From an uncultured Lachnospiraceae bacterium (GTDB lineage Bacteria > Bacillota > Clostridia > Lachnospirales > Lachnospiraceae): a DNA stretch of 60,185 nucleotides. The position numbers were made by a program, and so were the translations under genes. Positions 50,201 to 59,035 of the stretch are shown here, piece after piece (the first letter of the stretch is position 1; each line of letters begins with the position of its first letter). The notes under the pieces are model-generated. The model was not told where the DNA came from. It searched no databases and worked only from the letters and a program-made list of their open reading frames with translations. The DNA is taken from NCBI GenBank assembly GCA_900550285.1, contig URRW01000012.1, positions 1-60,185 of the forward strand, read 5' to 3'.

Positions 50201-52618
50201 ATGGAACGGGTTTATAATCCAAAAGAGATCGAACAGAAATGGCAGAAGATCTGGGAGGAGGAAAGGGCGTTTGCGGCGACAGACGACTATTCCAGACCGA
50301 AATTTTACGCGCTGGTGGAGTTTCCCTATCCGTCCGGGCAGGGACTTCACGTAGGGCATCCGCGCCCGTACACGGCGCTGGACATCGTTGCCAGAAAGAG
50401 AAGGATGGAAGGTTACAACGTGCTTTACCCGATGGGCTGGGACGCGTTCGGGCTGCCGACCGAAAACTATGCGATCAAAAATCACATCCATCCGAAGATC
50501 GTTACCAAAAACAATGTGCATCATTTCAAAGAGCAGCTGCAGTCTTTGGGCTATTCTTTTGACTGGGACAGAGAGGTAAACACGACGGATCCCGATTACT
50601 ACAAGTGGACGCAGTGGATCTTTTTAAAGCTGTTCAAGGCGGGGCTTGCCTACAAGGCGGAAATGCCGATCAACTGGTGTACCTCCTGTAAGGTCGGGCT
50701 TGCCAACGAGGAAGTGGTAAACGGCCACTGCGAGCGCTGCGGCGCAGAGGTTGTCCGCAAGGTCAAGAGCCAGTGGATGTTAAAGATCACAGAATATGCG
50801 GACAAGCTGCTGGAAGGTCTGGACGGCGTTGATTATATCGAACGCGTCAAGGTTTCCCAGAAAAACTGGATCGGCCGCTCTACCGGCGCAGAGGTGGACT
50901 TTGCGATTTCCGGCATGGAGGATAAGCTGCGCATCTATACGACCCGCCCGGATACGCTTTTTGGCGTGACATATATGGTCATTTCCCCGGAGCATCCTTA
51001 CATTGAGAAGTTTGCGTCCGAGATCAAAAATATGGACGAGATCAGGGCTTATCAGGAGCAGGCTGCCAAAAAGTCCGATTTCGAGCGTTCGGAGCTTGCA
51101 AAGGAGAAAACCGGCGTCCGGATCGACGGGCTGACTGCGGTAAATCCCGTCAACGGCAAGGAAATCCCGATCTGGGTATCCGACTATGTGCTCATGAGCT
51201 ACGGCACGGGCGCGATCATGGCGGTTCCCGCGCATGATGAAAGAGACTGGGAATTTGCGAAAAAATTCGGCATGCCGATCATTCAGGTCGTAGAGAGCGC
51301 GGAGGGCGCTGTGGACGTCAATGAGGCAGCGTTTACGGACGTTGCAACGGGCAGGCTGGTAAATTCCGGCTTCTTAAACGGCATGGAGGTTTCCGAGGCG
51401 AAGGAGGCGATCGTTGCCCATCTGGAAAAAGAGGGCATCGGCACGGCAAAGACCAACTACAAGCTGCGCGACTGGGTATTTTCCAGACAGCGTTACTGGG
51501 GTGAGCCGATCCCGATCGTTCACTGTGAAAAGTGCGGCTACGTTCCGCTGCCGGAGGATCAGCTTCCGCTGGAGCTTCCCGACGTGGACAGCTATATGCC
51601 GACAGACAACGGCGAGTCCCCGATCGCGGCGATGAGAAGCTGGGTGGAGACGACCTGTCCCTGCTGCGGCGGCAAGGCGGAAAGAGAGACGGATACGATG
51701 CCCCAGTGGGCGGGCTCTTCCTGGTATTTCCTGCGCTATACCGACCCGCACAACGAAAACGCGCTGGCAAGCAAGGAAGCGCTGAAATACTGGCTGCCGG
51801 TTGACTGGTACAACGGCGGCATGGAGCATACGACGCTTCATCTTCTGTACTCCCGTTTCTGGCACCGCTTCCTGTACGATCAGGGCGTGGTTCCCACAAA
51901 GGAGCCGTACCAGAAGCGTACCTCCCACGGCATGATCCTCGGCGAGAACGGCGAAAAGATGAGCAAATCCCGCGGAAACGTGGTAAACCCGGACGATATT
52001 GTAAACGAGTTCGGCGCGGATACGCTGCGTACCTATGAAATGTTCATCGGCGCCTTTGAATTGAGTGCCGCATGGAGCAACGAGGGCGTAAAGGGCTGCC
52101 GCAGATTTTTGGAGCGCGTATGGAAGCTTCAGGAGATCGTAACCGACGAGTGCGGCTATTCCAAGGAGCTGGAAACAAAGATGCACCAGACGATCAAAAA
52201 AGTTTCCAACGATTTTGAAGCGCTCAAATACAATACGGCGATCGCGGCGATGATGTCCCTCATCAACGATTTTTACAAGGCAGGAAAGATCACCCGCGAC
52301 GAGTTTAAGACGCTGCTCGTGCTCTTAAATCCGGTTGCGCCCCATATGACCGAGGAGCTGTGGCAGATCATGGACTTTGGCGGACGTCTCTATGAGACGA
52401 CCTGGCCTGTCTGGGACGAGGCAAAAACGGTGGAATCCGAGATTGAGATCGCGGTTCAGGTAAACGGCAAGGTGCGCGCGACGATCAGGGTTGCGGCAGA
52501 CGTTTCCAAAGAGGATGCGATCGCAGCCGGAAAAGAAGCGGTTGCAGACAAGCTGACCGGGCAGATCGTGAAAGAGATCTACGTTCCAGGACGCCTTGTG
52601 AACATCGTGCAGAAATAA
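50201..52618 (+). CDS. leuS: Leucyl-tRNA synthetase
   Basis: 805 residues, normal for bacterial LeuRS. Class I signatures: HVGH at 50-53 (YPSGQGLHVGHPRPYT) and KMSKS at 586-590. The CP1 editing domain occupies about 220-400 with TTRPDTLFGVTYMV and the MAVPAHDERDWEFAKKFG motif, so proofreading of mischarged tRNA is retained. Two Cys pairs in the 160-190 zinc-like region (CTSC...CERC) and the CEKCGY/CCGG pairs are present. Under T-box control; GGAGG lies eight bases before the ATG. Confidence 0.96.
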   Translation: MERVYNPKEIEQKWQKIWEEERAFAATDDYSRPKFYALVEFPYPSGQGLHVGHPRPYTALDIVARKRRMEGYNVLYPMGWDAFGLPTENYAIKNHIHPKIVTKNNVHHFKEQLQSLGYSFDWDREVNTTDPDYYKWTQWIFLKLFKAGLAYKAEMPINWCTSCKVGLANEEVVNGHCERCGAEVVRKVKSQWMLKITEYADKLLEGLDGVDYIERVKVSQKNWIGRSTGAEVDFAISGMEDKLRIYTTRPDTLFGVTYMVISPEHPYIEKFASEIKNMDEIRAYQEQAAKKSDFERSELAKEKTGVRIDGLTAVNPVNGKEIPIWVSDYVLMSYGTGAIMAVPAHDERDWEFAKKFGMPIIQVVESAEGAVDVNEAAFTDVATGRLVNSGFLNGMEVSEAKEAIVAHLEKEGIGTAKTNYKLRDWVFSRQRYWGEPIPIVHCEKCGYVPLPEDQLPLELPDVDSYMPTDNGESPIAAMRSWVETTCPCCGGKAERETDTMPQWAGSSWYFLRYTDPHNENALASKEALKYWLPVDWYNGGMEHTTLHLLYSRFWHRFLYDQGVVPTKEPYQKRTSHGMILGENGEKMSKSRGNVVNPDDIVNEFGADTLRTYEMFIGAFELSAAWSNEGVKGCRRFLERVWKLQEIVTDECGYSKELETKMHQTIKKVSNDFEALKYNTAIAAMMSLINDFYKAGKITRDEFKTLLVLLNPVAPHMTEELWQIMDFGGRLYETTWPVWDEAKTVESEIEIAVQVNGKVRATIRVAADVSKEDAIAAGKEAVADKLTGQIVKEIYVPGRLVNIVQK

Positions 52619-52659
52619 TTTGAAAAAGCAGCATATCTTTTAAGAAGATGCCGGATGAG

Positions 52660-52697
52660 TAACGCAGATGATAGAAATATTGTCTGCGTTATTTTTA
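52660..52697 (+). terminator. Terminator of leuS
   Basis: TAACGCAGA pairs with TCTGCGTTA, followed by five T. Confidence 0.8.
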
Positions 52698-52845
52698 TAC
52701 GATTGAAAAGATTCCTTCCTGCCCCACAAAGCCAAAATCACATTTTCCTCACGGAATGAACACAGTTTTATCACAGATTTCTCCCGCTTTGAACACATTT
52801 ATCAACTATGATAATGGGAAAGGAACTGAAAGGGAGGATCTCATT

Positions 52846-53790
52846 ATGATTGAGATTTCGCATCTGGTCAAGAAATACGGAAACCATTATGCGGTAAAAG
52901 ATCTGAGTGTCCGGATTGAAGAAGGACAGATTTATGGATTTTTAGGGCCTAACGGGGCGGGAAAATCCACGACCATGAACATTGTCACAGGCTATCTGGC
53001 GCCGACCTCCGGCACGGTGACGGTGGACGGCTTCGACATCGCAAAGGAACCGGAAAAGGCAAAGAAAAAAATCGGCTATCTGCCGGAGATCCCGCCGCTG
53101 TATCAGGAGATGACAGTGGAGGAGTACTTAAAATTTGCGGCGGAATTAAAAAGGATCCCTGCAAAGGAGCGGAAAGCCGCAATCGAAAAGTCGATCCGTA
53201 CGGCGCAGCTTGGAGACGTGAGAAAACGCCTGATCGCCAACCTTTCCAAAGGCTACAAGCAGAGGGTAGGGCTTGCGCAGGCGGTTCTGGGCGATCCGGA
53301 AACGATCATTCTGGATGAGCCTACGGTGGGTCTTGACCCCAAGCAGATGATCGAGATGCGCGAGCTGATCCGCAGCCTGAAAAAAGACCATACCGTTATT
53401 TTAAGCTCCCACATTTTATCGGAGGTCAGCGCGGTCTGCGACCAGATCCTGATCATTTCCAAAGGGCAGCTTGTTGCCAGCGATACGCCGGAAGGGCTGC
53501 AGGAGAAGATGCAGGGCGCAGGGGAGCTGGAAATCGAAGTAAAGGGAAGCGCAGCGCTTCTTCGGACGCTTCTTTCAAATATGGACAACGTGGAGCGTTA
53601 CAGCGTTTCTGAAGAGAATGGAACCGTGCGCGCAGCCGTTGTGGAAAAAGCGGGAACCGACGTCAGGGAACAGCTTTTTTATGAACTGGCAGAAAATCAT
53701 ATGCCTCTGCTTGTATTACAGAAAAAGACCGGCTCTTTGGAGGACATTTTCCTTGAGCTGACGGATAAGGGGCAGGAGGTTATCAAATGA
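52846..53790 (+). CDS. ABC transporter ATPase (Gld/NatA-like)
   Basis: 314 residues. Walker A is GPNGAGKST, the signature is LSKGYKQRVGLAQAVLGDP, Walker B is ILDEPTVGLDP, and the H-loop is SSHILSEV. A C-terminal 80-residue extension follows, as in GldA/CcmA-like ATPases. The ATG at 52846 follows GGGAGG; an earlier frame is open but starts in a noncoding leader. The stop overlaps the permease start by four bases (ATGA), showing a tight operon. Confidence 0.92.
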   Translation: MIEISHLVKKYGNHYAVKDLSVRIEEGQIYGFLGPNGAGKSTTMNIVTGYLAPTSGTVTVDGFDIAKEPEKAKKKIGYLPEIPPLYQEMTVEEYLKFAAELKRIPAKERKAAIEKSIRTAQLGDVRKRLIANLSKGYKQRVGLAQAVLGDPETIILDEPTVGLDPKQMIEMRELIRSLKKDHTVILSSHILSEVSAVCDQILIISKGQLVASDTPEGLQEKMQGAGELEIEVKGSAALLRTLLSNMDNVERYSVSEENGTVRAAVVEKAGTDVREQLFYELAENHMPLLVLQKKTGSLEDIFLELTDKGQEVIK

Positions 53791-55907
53791 TTGCGATTTA
53801 TAAAAGAGAACTGAAAAACTTTTTTACGACGGTGACGGGCTGGCTGTTTATCGCGGCGCATGTGTGTATGGCGGGGCTGTACTTTTTTGCGATCAACCTG
53901 CTTTCCGGATATGCGAACGTGGCGGAGACTGTTTCCAGCATTTTGTTTTTGCTGCTTCTGACGACGCCCATCCTTTCCATGAGGATTCTGGCGGAGGAGC
54001 GGAAACAGAAAACCGACCAGCTCACATTGACCAGCCCGGTATCGGTTGCGGGCATCGTGATGGGCAAATATTTTGCGCTGGCGACGGTATTTACGGTTCC
54101 GATCGCAGTGATGTGCACGTTTCCGCTGATTTTAAGCCATTATGGCACGGTTCCCATGGGGGAGAGCTACACGGCGATCCTCGTTTACTATCTGTTCGGG
54201 CTGACCTGCCTTGCGGTGGGGCTGTTTGTTTCCTCGATCACGGAAAGCCAGGTGATCGCGGCGGTATTAAGCTTTGCAGTGCTGTTTGTGGGATATATGA
54301 TGTCCTCGATCACCGCAATGATCTCTTCTGCGGGAAATGCGGTCACAAAGGTGCTCAGTGCTTTTGATTTTACCGCCAGATTAAACGCCATGCTGGGCGG
54401 CACGCTGGATCTGAAGGCTGTCCTGTACTTTTTGACGGTGATCGCGGTGTGCCTGTTTTTGACGGTGCAGTCCATCCAGAAAAGACGGTATCATATTTCG
54501 GTCAAAAGCCTTTCCATGGGTGCTTACAGCACCGGGATGATCGCGGTGGTGCTGGTGATCGCGGTATTTTTAAATCTGGCGGTTTCCTCTCTGCCGGACA
54601 GCTATACGACGGTGGATGTGACCAGCCAGAAGCTCTATTCCTTGACGGCAACGACCAAAAAGATGTTAAAGGAGCTGTCCGAGGATGTGACGATCTATGT
54701 GATCAACGCGGAGAACAATCAGGATACGCTGGTGGGAAAGACACTGGAAAGCTATGCGGATCTTTCCGACCATATCGAAGTGGTTTATAAGGATCCTGTC
54801 GTTTCGCCGGATTTTTATAAGGAATATACGGACAGCATTTCCATCAATTCGCTGATCGTGGAATGCGGCGACCGTTTTCAGGTGATCAATTACAGCGACC
54901 TGTACGCGTATGATTTTAATTCCTCCACCTATCAGCAGACGGTGAGCGGATATGACGCGGAGGGGCTTTTGACGAGCGCGATCGCTTATGTGACGGGGGA
55001 AAACACGTCTGCCGTATACCGGCTGGAAGGCTATGGGGAGCAGACGCTTGAACCGGCATTTTCAGACGGCGTGAAAAAAGAAAATGTGGTTCTGGAAAAC
55101 CTGACGCTTCTGACTTCCGAGGGAGTGCCGGAAAACGCTACGGGCGTTATGATTTTATCGCCCACAAACGATCTGAACGAGGACGACGCGCAGAAGCTGA
55201 TCGATTATCTGAACAGGGGCGGCAAGATTTTTCTGAGCACCTCCTATAAGGAGCATTTCAGCGAGGAAATGCCGAACCTGACAAAGGTGCTGAACTATTT
55301 CGGGCTTTCCATCGGAGACGGTCTGATCGTGGAGCAGGATGAAAGCATGATGTATCAGAGTCCTCTTTACCTGCTGCCCGAGGTAGAGGCGGACAGCCTG
55401 ACCCAGAACGTATTCGGAAAAACCTATGACTTTGTCATGATGCCTTACACGCAGCCGATTCTGATCGACGAAACGGAAGGCGTGACCGTAACGCAGCTTT
55501 TGTCCACATCCCAGAGCGCTTACAGCAAAACAGGCTTAAACGAGTCCGGCGAGCTGAAAAAAGCGGACGGCGATCCGGAAGGACCTTTTGCGGTTGGCGT
55601 ACATGCCGAAAAGGCGCTGGATTCCGAAAAGACAGCGGAGATCATCGTATACAGTTCCGATATGCTGTTTACGGAGGTTTCCAACAGATATACGATGGAC
55701 AACAATCTGACACTGTTTACAAACGCGATGAGCACGATGGCAGGAAAGACTGAGAGCATTTCCATTCCGGTTAAATCCTATCAGGCGGAGGTCGTGACGG
55801 TTCCGATGGCTTCGTCGGTACGTCTGGCGGTTCTGTTTATGGGAATCATCCCTGCAGCATCTCTGGTGATCGGCATTGTGATCTGGGTAAGGAGGAAAAA
55901 GAGATAA
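53787..55907 (+). CDS. ABC permease fused to a GldG-like extracytoplasmic domain
   Basis: 706 residues. The first 235 form an ABC-2 permease of six helices (ELKNFFTTVTGWLFIAAHV onward). Residues about 250-270 form another helix, leading to a GldG/ABC-aux domain of 400 residues (SSLPDSYTTVDVTSQKLYSLTATTKKMLKELSEDV) and a final helix with a basic end. In many bacteria these two parts are separate genes; here they are fused. The product is a membrane exporter or envelope-remodelling complex. The stop overlaps the DUF4340 start (TAATG). Confidence 0.88.
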   Translation: MIAIYKRELKNFFTTVTGWLFIAAHVCMAGLYFFAINLLSGYANVAETVSSILFLLLLTTPILSMRILAEERKQKTDQLTLTSPVSVAGIVMGKYFALATVFTVPIAVMCTFPLILSHYGTVPMGESYTAILVYYLFGLTCLAVGLFVSSITESQVIAAVLSFAVLFVGYMMSSITAMISSAGNAVTKVLSAFDFTARLNAMLGGTLDLKAVLYFLTVIAVCLFLTVQSIQKRRYHISVKSLSMGAYSTGMIAVVLVIAVFLNLAVSSLPDSYTTVDVTSQKLYSLTATTKKMLKELSEDVTIYVINAENNQDTLVGKTLESYADLSDHIEVVYKDPVVSPDFYKEYTDSISINSLIVECGDRFQVINYSDLYAYDFNSSTYQQTVSGYDAEGLLTSAIAYVTGENTSAVYRLEGYGEQTLEPAFSDGVKKENVVLENLTLLTSEGVPENATGVMILSPTNDLNEDDAQKLIDYLNRGGKIFLSTSYKEHFSEEMPNLTKVLNYFGLSIGDGLIVEQDESMMYQSPLYLLPEVEADSLTQNVFGKTYDFVMMPYTQPILIDETEGVTVTQLLSTSQSAYSKTGLNESGELKKADGDPEGPFAVGVHAEKALDSEKTAEIIVYSSDMLFTEVSNRYTMDNNLTLFTNAMSTMAGKTESISIPVKSYQAEVVTVPMASSVRLAVLFMGIIPAASLVIGIVIWVRRKKR

Positions 55908-56623
55908 TGAAAAAACAGAAAATCCAGCTGCTCGTACTGCTTGCGGTGTGCGTTCTCTGTGTGGGAGGATATTTTCTGATCCGCAGCCACGATTTTGAAA
56001 CCAAGGAAGAGCTTCCGGAAGTTTCGGTAACGGATTTTAATAAGGACGATGTGACGGAGCTGACCGTTTCCGGGGACAATGCGCTGAAGCTTGTAAAAGG
56101 CGGAGACGGCGTGTGGACGGAAGCAAGCATTCCGGAGGAGCCGATCCAGCAGGAAAGCGTGAACATGCTTTTGAGCGAGATCGACAACATCACTACCTCT
56201 GAAACGGTAATCGAATCCCCGGAGGATTTAAGCCAGTACGGACTTGACGAGCCGTTCCGGACGATCACGGCGACACTGTCCGACGGCACAGCCGTAACGA
56301 TCCACGCGGGCGCAAAGAGCGATCTTTTGTCGAAATATTATGTAAAGACGGAAGGCAGTGAAACGGTGTATATGGTGGATTCCTATATCGTGGAGGACTT
56401 TGCGAAAACGCCGCAGGAACTGATCGAGGAGGAAACGACGGAGACGGAGAGCGCAGTAGAGACAGAGACTGCGGCGGAAGCGGAAAGCACAGCAGAGACA
56501 GAAACTGCGGCGGAGACGGGAAGTGTGACGGAAACGATAACGGAAGCGACGGAAAGCGCAGAAGAAACGGAAACTGCGGCGGAAACGGAAACTGTAACGG
56601 AAACAGAAAGCGTTCACGAATAA
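55907..56623 (+). CDS. DUF4340 membrane-anchored protein with Glu/Thr repeat tail
   Basis: 238 residues. One N-terminal helix (LLVLLAVCVLCVGGYFLI), then a DUF4340 domain (VTDFNKDDVTELTVSGDNALKLVKGGDGVWTE, LSQYGLDEPFRTITATLSDGT, SKYYVKTEGSETVYMVDSY). DUF4340 proteins are the usual third member of Gld-type operons. After residue 175 the sequence collapses into TETES/TAAETE repeats for 60 residues, a simple-sequence tail also seen at the end of the surface protein at 38963. The tail was probably gained by slippage. Coupled to the permease gene by one shared base. Confidence 0.85.
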   Translation: MKKQKIQLLVLLAVCVLCVGGYFLIRSHDFETKEELPEVSVTDFNKDDVTELTVSGDNALKLVKGGDGVWTEASIPEEPIQQESVNMLLSEIDNITTSETVIESPEDLSQYGLDEPFRTITATLSDGTAVTIHAGAKSDLLSKYYVKTEGSETVYMVDSYIVEDFAKTPQELIEEETTETESAVETETAAEAESTAETETAAETGSVTETITEATESAEETETAAETETVTETESVHE

Positions 56624-56636
56624 TAATATAGCATGA

Positions 56637-56680
56637 AAAGATCAGCGCTGTTGGTTGGGAAAACCAAGGCGCTGATTTTT
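56637..56680. terminator. Terminator between DUF4340 gene and yafQ
   Basis: ATCAGCGC pairs with GCGCTGAT around a TTGGTT/AACCAA inner stem, with TTTTT on the plus side and TTTT partly on the minus side. Confidence 0.8.
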
Positions 56681-56686
56681 GTGATT

Positions 56687-56977
56687 TTATTTACCGAACA
56701 AGTCACTGTGTGTGCCGGTGCGTGCCAGTGTTAATATCAGAACATCATTTTCTATGCGGTAGATAAGGAGCCAATCGGGGAGGATATGGCATTCCCGATG
56801 ACCTGCCCAATCGCCGGATAGATCATGGTCGCGATTTTTATCCGGTAATGGTTCCCCCATTGCCAGCAAGGCGACAATCTGTTCCAGTAGCTCGATTTTT
56901 AAACCGCATTTTATTGCTCGTTTATAGTCTTTTTTGAAACTGGTCGTGTATTTGACGGTGTACTTTGTTTTTTTCAT
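56687..56977 (-). CDS. yafQ: YafQ-family mRNA interferase toxin
   Basis: 96 residues of the RelE/ParE superfamily. The active-site set of Escherichia coli YafQ is matched: His51, His64, Asp68-Trp69 and His90 with Phe94 near the end (HDLSGDWAGH, HILPDWLLIY, TGTHSDLF). It would cleave mRNA on the ribosome when free of antitoxin. The start overlaps the antitoxin stop by four bases, the usual coupled order. Confidence 0.92.
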   Translation of the reverse strand: MKKTKYTVKYTTSFKKDYKRAIKCGLKIELLEQIVALLAMGEPLPDKNRDHDLSGDWAGHRECHILPDWLLIYRIENDVLILTLARTGTHSDLFGK

Positions 56978-57252
56978 CTTTTTAAGTCTGCAAATAACTC
57001 GTCGAGGTCAGTATAGCCCTTTACAGCCGGGTCTTTTGCGATCCTTTCTGCTTCCAGCATGGCAGCAGCCGTTTCTTTGTTGGGCTGTTCCAGCTTTACT
57101 TCAAAAGGGATGCCCCCTTCGCGAAGCGACTGGCGCACAAAAATATTAAATGCCGTAGTCAGATTCATGCCGAGTTCGGTAAACAGAGCATCTGCCCGCG
57201 CCTTCAAATCGGCATCCATGCGGATACTGATGTTAGTCGTATTTCCAGCCAT
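56974..57252 (-). CDS. dinJ: RelB/DinJ-family antitoxin
   Basis: 92 residues from the ATG at 57252 (AAAGGAG nine bases upstream). The N-terminal NTTNISIRMDADLKARADALFTELGMNLTTAFNIFVRQSL is a ribbon-helix-helix DNA-binding domain. The C-terminal half wraps the toxin. It pairs with the overlapping yafQ and represses the operon through the palindrome at 57274-57288. An earlier in-frame start would add nine residues. Confidence 0.92.
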   Translation of the reverse strand: MAGNTTNISIRMDADLKARADALFTELGMNLTTAFNIFVRQSLREGGIPFEVKLEQPNKETAAAMLEAERIAKDPAVKGYTDLDELFADLKR

Positions 57253-57273
57253 TGTATCAACTCCTTTCTGATG

Positions 57274-57288
57274 GTACACTCAGTGTAC
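57274..57288 (-). promoter_or_regulatory. dinJ-yafQ operator palindrome
   Basis: GTACACT-C-AGTGTAC, a perfect seven-by-seven inverted repeat with one central base, 22 bases before the antitoxin ATG. This is the expected site for ribbon-helix-helix binding by DinJ. The rest of the gap up to 57474 holds a TATAAA-like element and short GC-rich runs. Confidence 0.6.
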
Positions 57289-57474
57289 AAAGAAACCGTG
57301 TGCTCCTTTGCATACTAAGTCTATTTATAGTGTATGATATTTGCACGAAAAAAGCAATTCTTTGCACGAATATTTAAAAATAAATTGTAACAGTTCAGCC
57401 CTCGCCCATTCGCAAAACGCCCTTTCAGGGATTTCGGCTGCTGCGCAGCTCTGCTTATAAACGGGCGTGCAGCT

Positions 57475-57539
57475 CATATCGGTATGCAGAACAAGCCGAT
57501 ATGTGATCTGTTGCTTTTTGAAGCCTATCTGGATATAAT
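57475..57539 (+). promoter_or_regulatory. Inverted repeat plus promoter of the HipA-like unit
   Basis: CATATCGG (57475-57482) and CCGATATG (57496-57503) form a perfect 8-bp inverted repeat with 13 bases between, immediately upstream of TTGCTT (57511-57516), 17 bases, TATAAT (57534-57539). The arrangement suggests regulated transcription of the two-gene unit that follows, possibly autoregulation. Confidence 0.55.
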
Positions 57540-57590
57540 AAAAAAGTGCAGCAAGCTGCAAAAATAAGCAGAATCAAAAAGGAGGCTGCC

Positions 57591-57815
57591 ATGGCTGTTG
57601 TTATAATGGAAAAAACGATAGAGAACAAACGGGCGGAGCTGATTCTGGATATGCCTCACGTCATCGTCCGGTATGACGGATGCGTGATTTCCGATGTGGC
57701 GGGCGCTGCGTGGGATAATATAAAGGACATGGAAGAAGTTTATCTTGATTTTGAGGTCGGGGCACATCTCGAACGGGAGAGGAACAGGGCATATGACGCT
57801 TTATTTGATGCATAA
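57591..57815 (+). CDS. Small partner protein of the HipA-like kinase
   Basis: 74 residues: MEKTIENKRAELILDMPHVIVRYDGCVISDVAGAAWDN. Beta-rich at the start and helical and acidic at the end (FEVGAHLERERNRAYDALFDA). It has no helix-turn-helix, so it is not a HipB-type regulator. GGAGG precedes the ATG. Its end overlaps the kinase gene by 23 bases, so the two are translationally coupled. By position it could be an antitoxin, a kinase substrate or a HipA N-terminal domain that has become a separate gene. Confidence 0.6.
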   Translation: MAVVIMEKTIENKRAELILDMPHVIVRYDGCVISDVAGAAWDNIKDMEEVYLDFEVGAHLERERNRAYDALFDA

Positions 57816-58977
57816 AGACGACAAGGTTGCGCTTTTTAAATACGAAGAGGGAAGCATTACCTATATTTCCGTAAATCCGGCGCAAGGGATGGAAAGGCTT
57901 TTGCCGGTAGGAGTCAGGGATAAGGCTTCCTTGAAGGGATGGATTACAAACCGGGCTGTTCCGGTTACGCGGGATCAGATCAGGCTTGATCTGCTTTCCA
58001 TGAAAAATATGACTCCGTTTAAGCTGATGCTTAAAAATCTGGGGCTGTCTCTGACAGACTGCTATTGGATCAAGGAAATCGATCAGGATTTTACATGGTC
58101 GGATGTAAATCTTTATGAAAATGATTTTAAATCCGCATATTCGCTGGATCTTCAGGATGATATGCCGACGATTGCGGGAAAGACGAATTTTGTCCCCAGC
58201 GCATCCTTGAAGGGAGATCTGAAAAAAAAGTGGATCATTGACCAGAATGGTATCCGCAGGCTTGTGAAAGGAAATTATGGGGGAGGCTGCAGACAGAGCC
58301 TGTGCGAAGTGCTCGCGTCAGAGCTGCACCGGATGCAGGGAAAATTTGCTTATACTCCCTATTCCCTGATCAAAATTACGAGCGGAGGCAGTCAGATCAC
58401 AGGATGTACATGTCCGGGCTTTTGCGACAATGAGACGGAGCTTGTTTCGGCATATGAGATTGTGAGCTGCGGCAAAAAAAGAGGGGATCAGTCTTATTAC
58501 GAATATTTGATCGAACAGTGTATGCAGCATGGGGTTTCGGTCAGAGACTTTTTGGAATATCAGATCATGACGGATTTCCTGATTTCAAATACAGACAGGC
58601 ATTTTAATAATTTCGGGGTGCTGCGGGACAGCGGCAGTCTGGAATGGAAAACCTATGCGCCGATTTTTGACAGCGGAAACAGTATGTTTTACAACAGCAG
58701 CTTTATTCCTTCGGGAAAAGACCTGCTGGATTTAAGGGTCACATCCTTTTTGCAAAAAGAGGTATCCCTTTTAAAATATGTAAAGGACAGAGGGCTTGTG
58801 GATCTTTCCCGGCTGCCCTCCGATGAGTTTGTTTATGAGCTGTTTTTAAAAGATATTGGCGGGGCAGAGGGCGCGGAGAAGCTGGTAAAAGCGTGGCGGG
58901 AGAAAATCCGCTTTTTGGAGGATTTTCAAAACGGCGCGGATCTGTGGAGCCATTCTTACCTTCCCAAAATCGGATAA
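57793..58977 (+). CDS. HipA-like kinase
   Basis: 394 residues. The C-terminal half has the HipA fold signatures: ISNTDRHFNNFG (Asp268, His270, Asn273; catalytic loop) and the metal-binding FDSGNSM with Asp293. A Gly-rich segment (VKGNYGGGCRQSLCEVLASEL, about 159-178) fits the nucleotide-binding region. HipA kinases phosphorylate aminoacyl-tRNA synthetases or other targets and cause dormancy. No HipB helix-turn-helix gene is next to it; the partner is an unrelated 74-residue protein. The ATG at 57793 overlaps the preceding gene. A terminator follows. Confidence 0.82.
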   Translation: MTLYLMHKDDKVALFKYEEGSITYISVNPAQGMERLLPVGVRDKASLKGWITNRAVPVTRDQIRLDLLSMKNMTPFKLMLKNLGLSLTDCYWIKEIDQDFTWSDVNLYENDFKSAYSLDLQDDMPTIAGKTNFVPSASLKGDLKKKWIIDQNGIRRLVKGNYGGGCRQSLCEVLASELHRMQGKFAYTPYSLIKITSGGSQITGCTCPGFCDNETELVSAYEIVSCGKKRGDQSYYEYLIEQCMQHGVSVRDFLEYQIMTDFLISNTDRHFNNFGVLRDSGSLEWKTYAPIFDSGNSMFYNSSFIPSGKDLLDLRVTSFLQKEVSLLKYVKDRGLVDLSRLPSDEFVYELFLKDIGGAEGAEKLVKAWREKIRFLEDFQNGADLWSHSYLPKIG

Positions 58978-58980
58978 CCA

Positions 58981-59023
58981 ATGCAGGCAGAGAGGAGCTG
59001 ATTTCCATTCTGCCTGCATTTTT
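58981..59023 (+). terminator. Terminator of the HipA-like unit
   Basis: ATGCAGGCAGA pairs with TCTGCCTGCAT, then five T; convergent with the next minus-strand gene. Confidence 0.85.
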
Positions 59024-59035
59024 CCATTCAGCCGG

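Noticed and set aside
51374..52186. Minus-strand frame of 270 codons within leuS
   Set aside because: Shadow of conserved LeuRS catalytic sequence.
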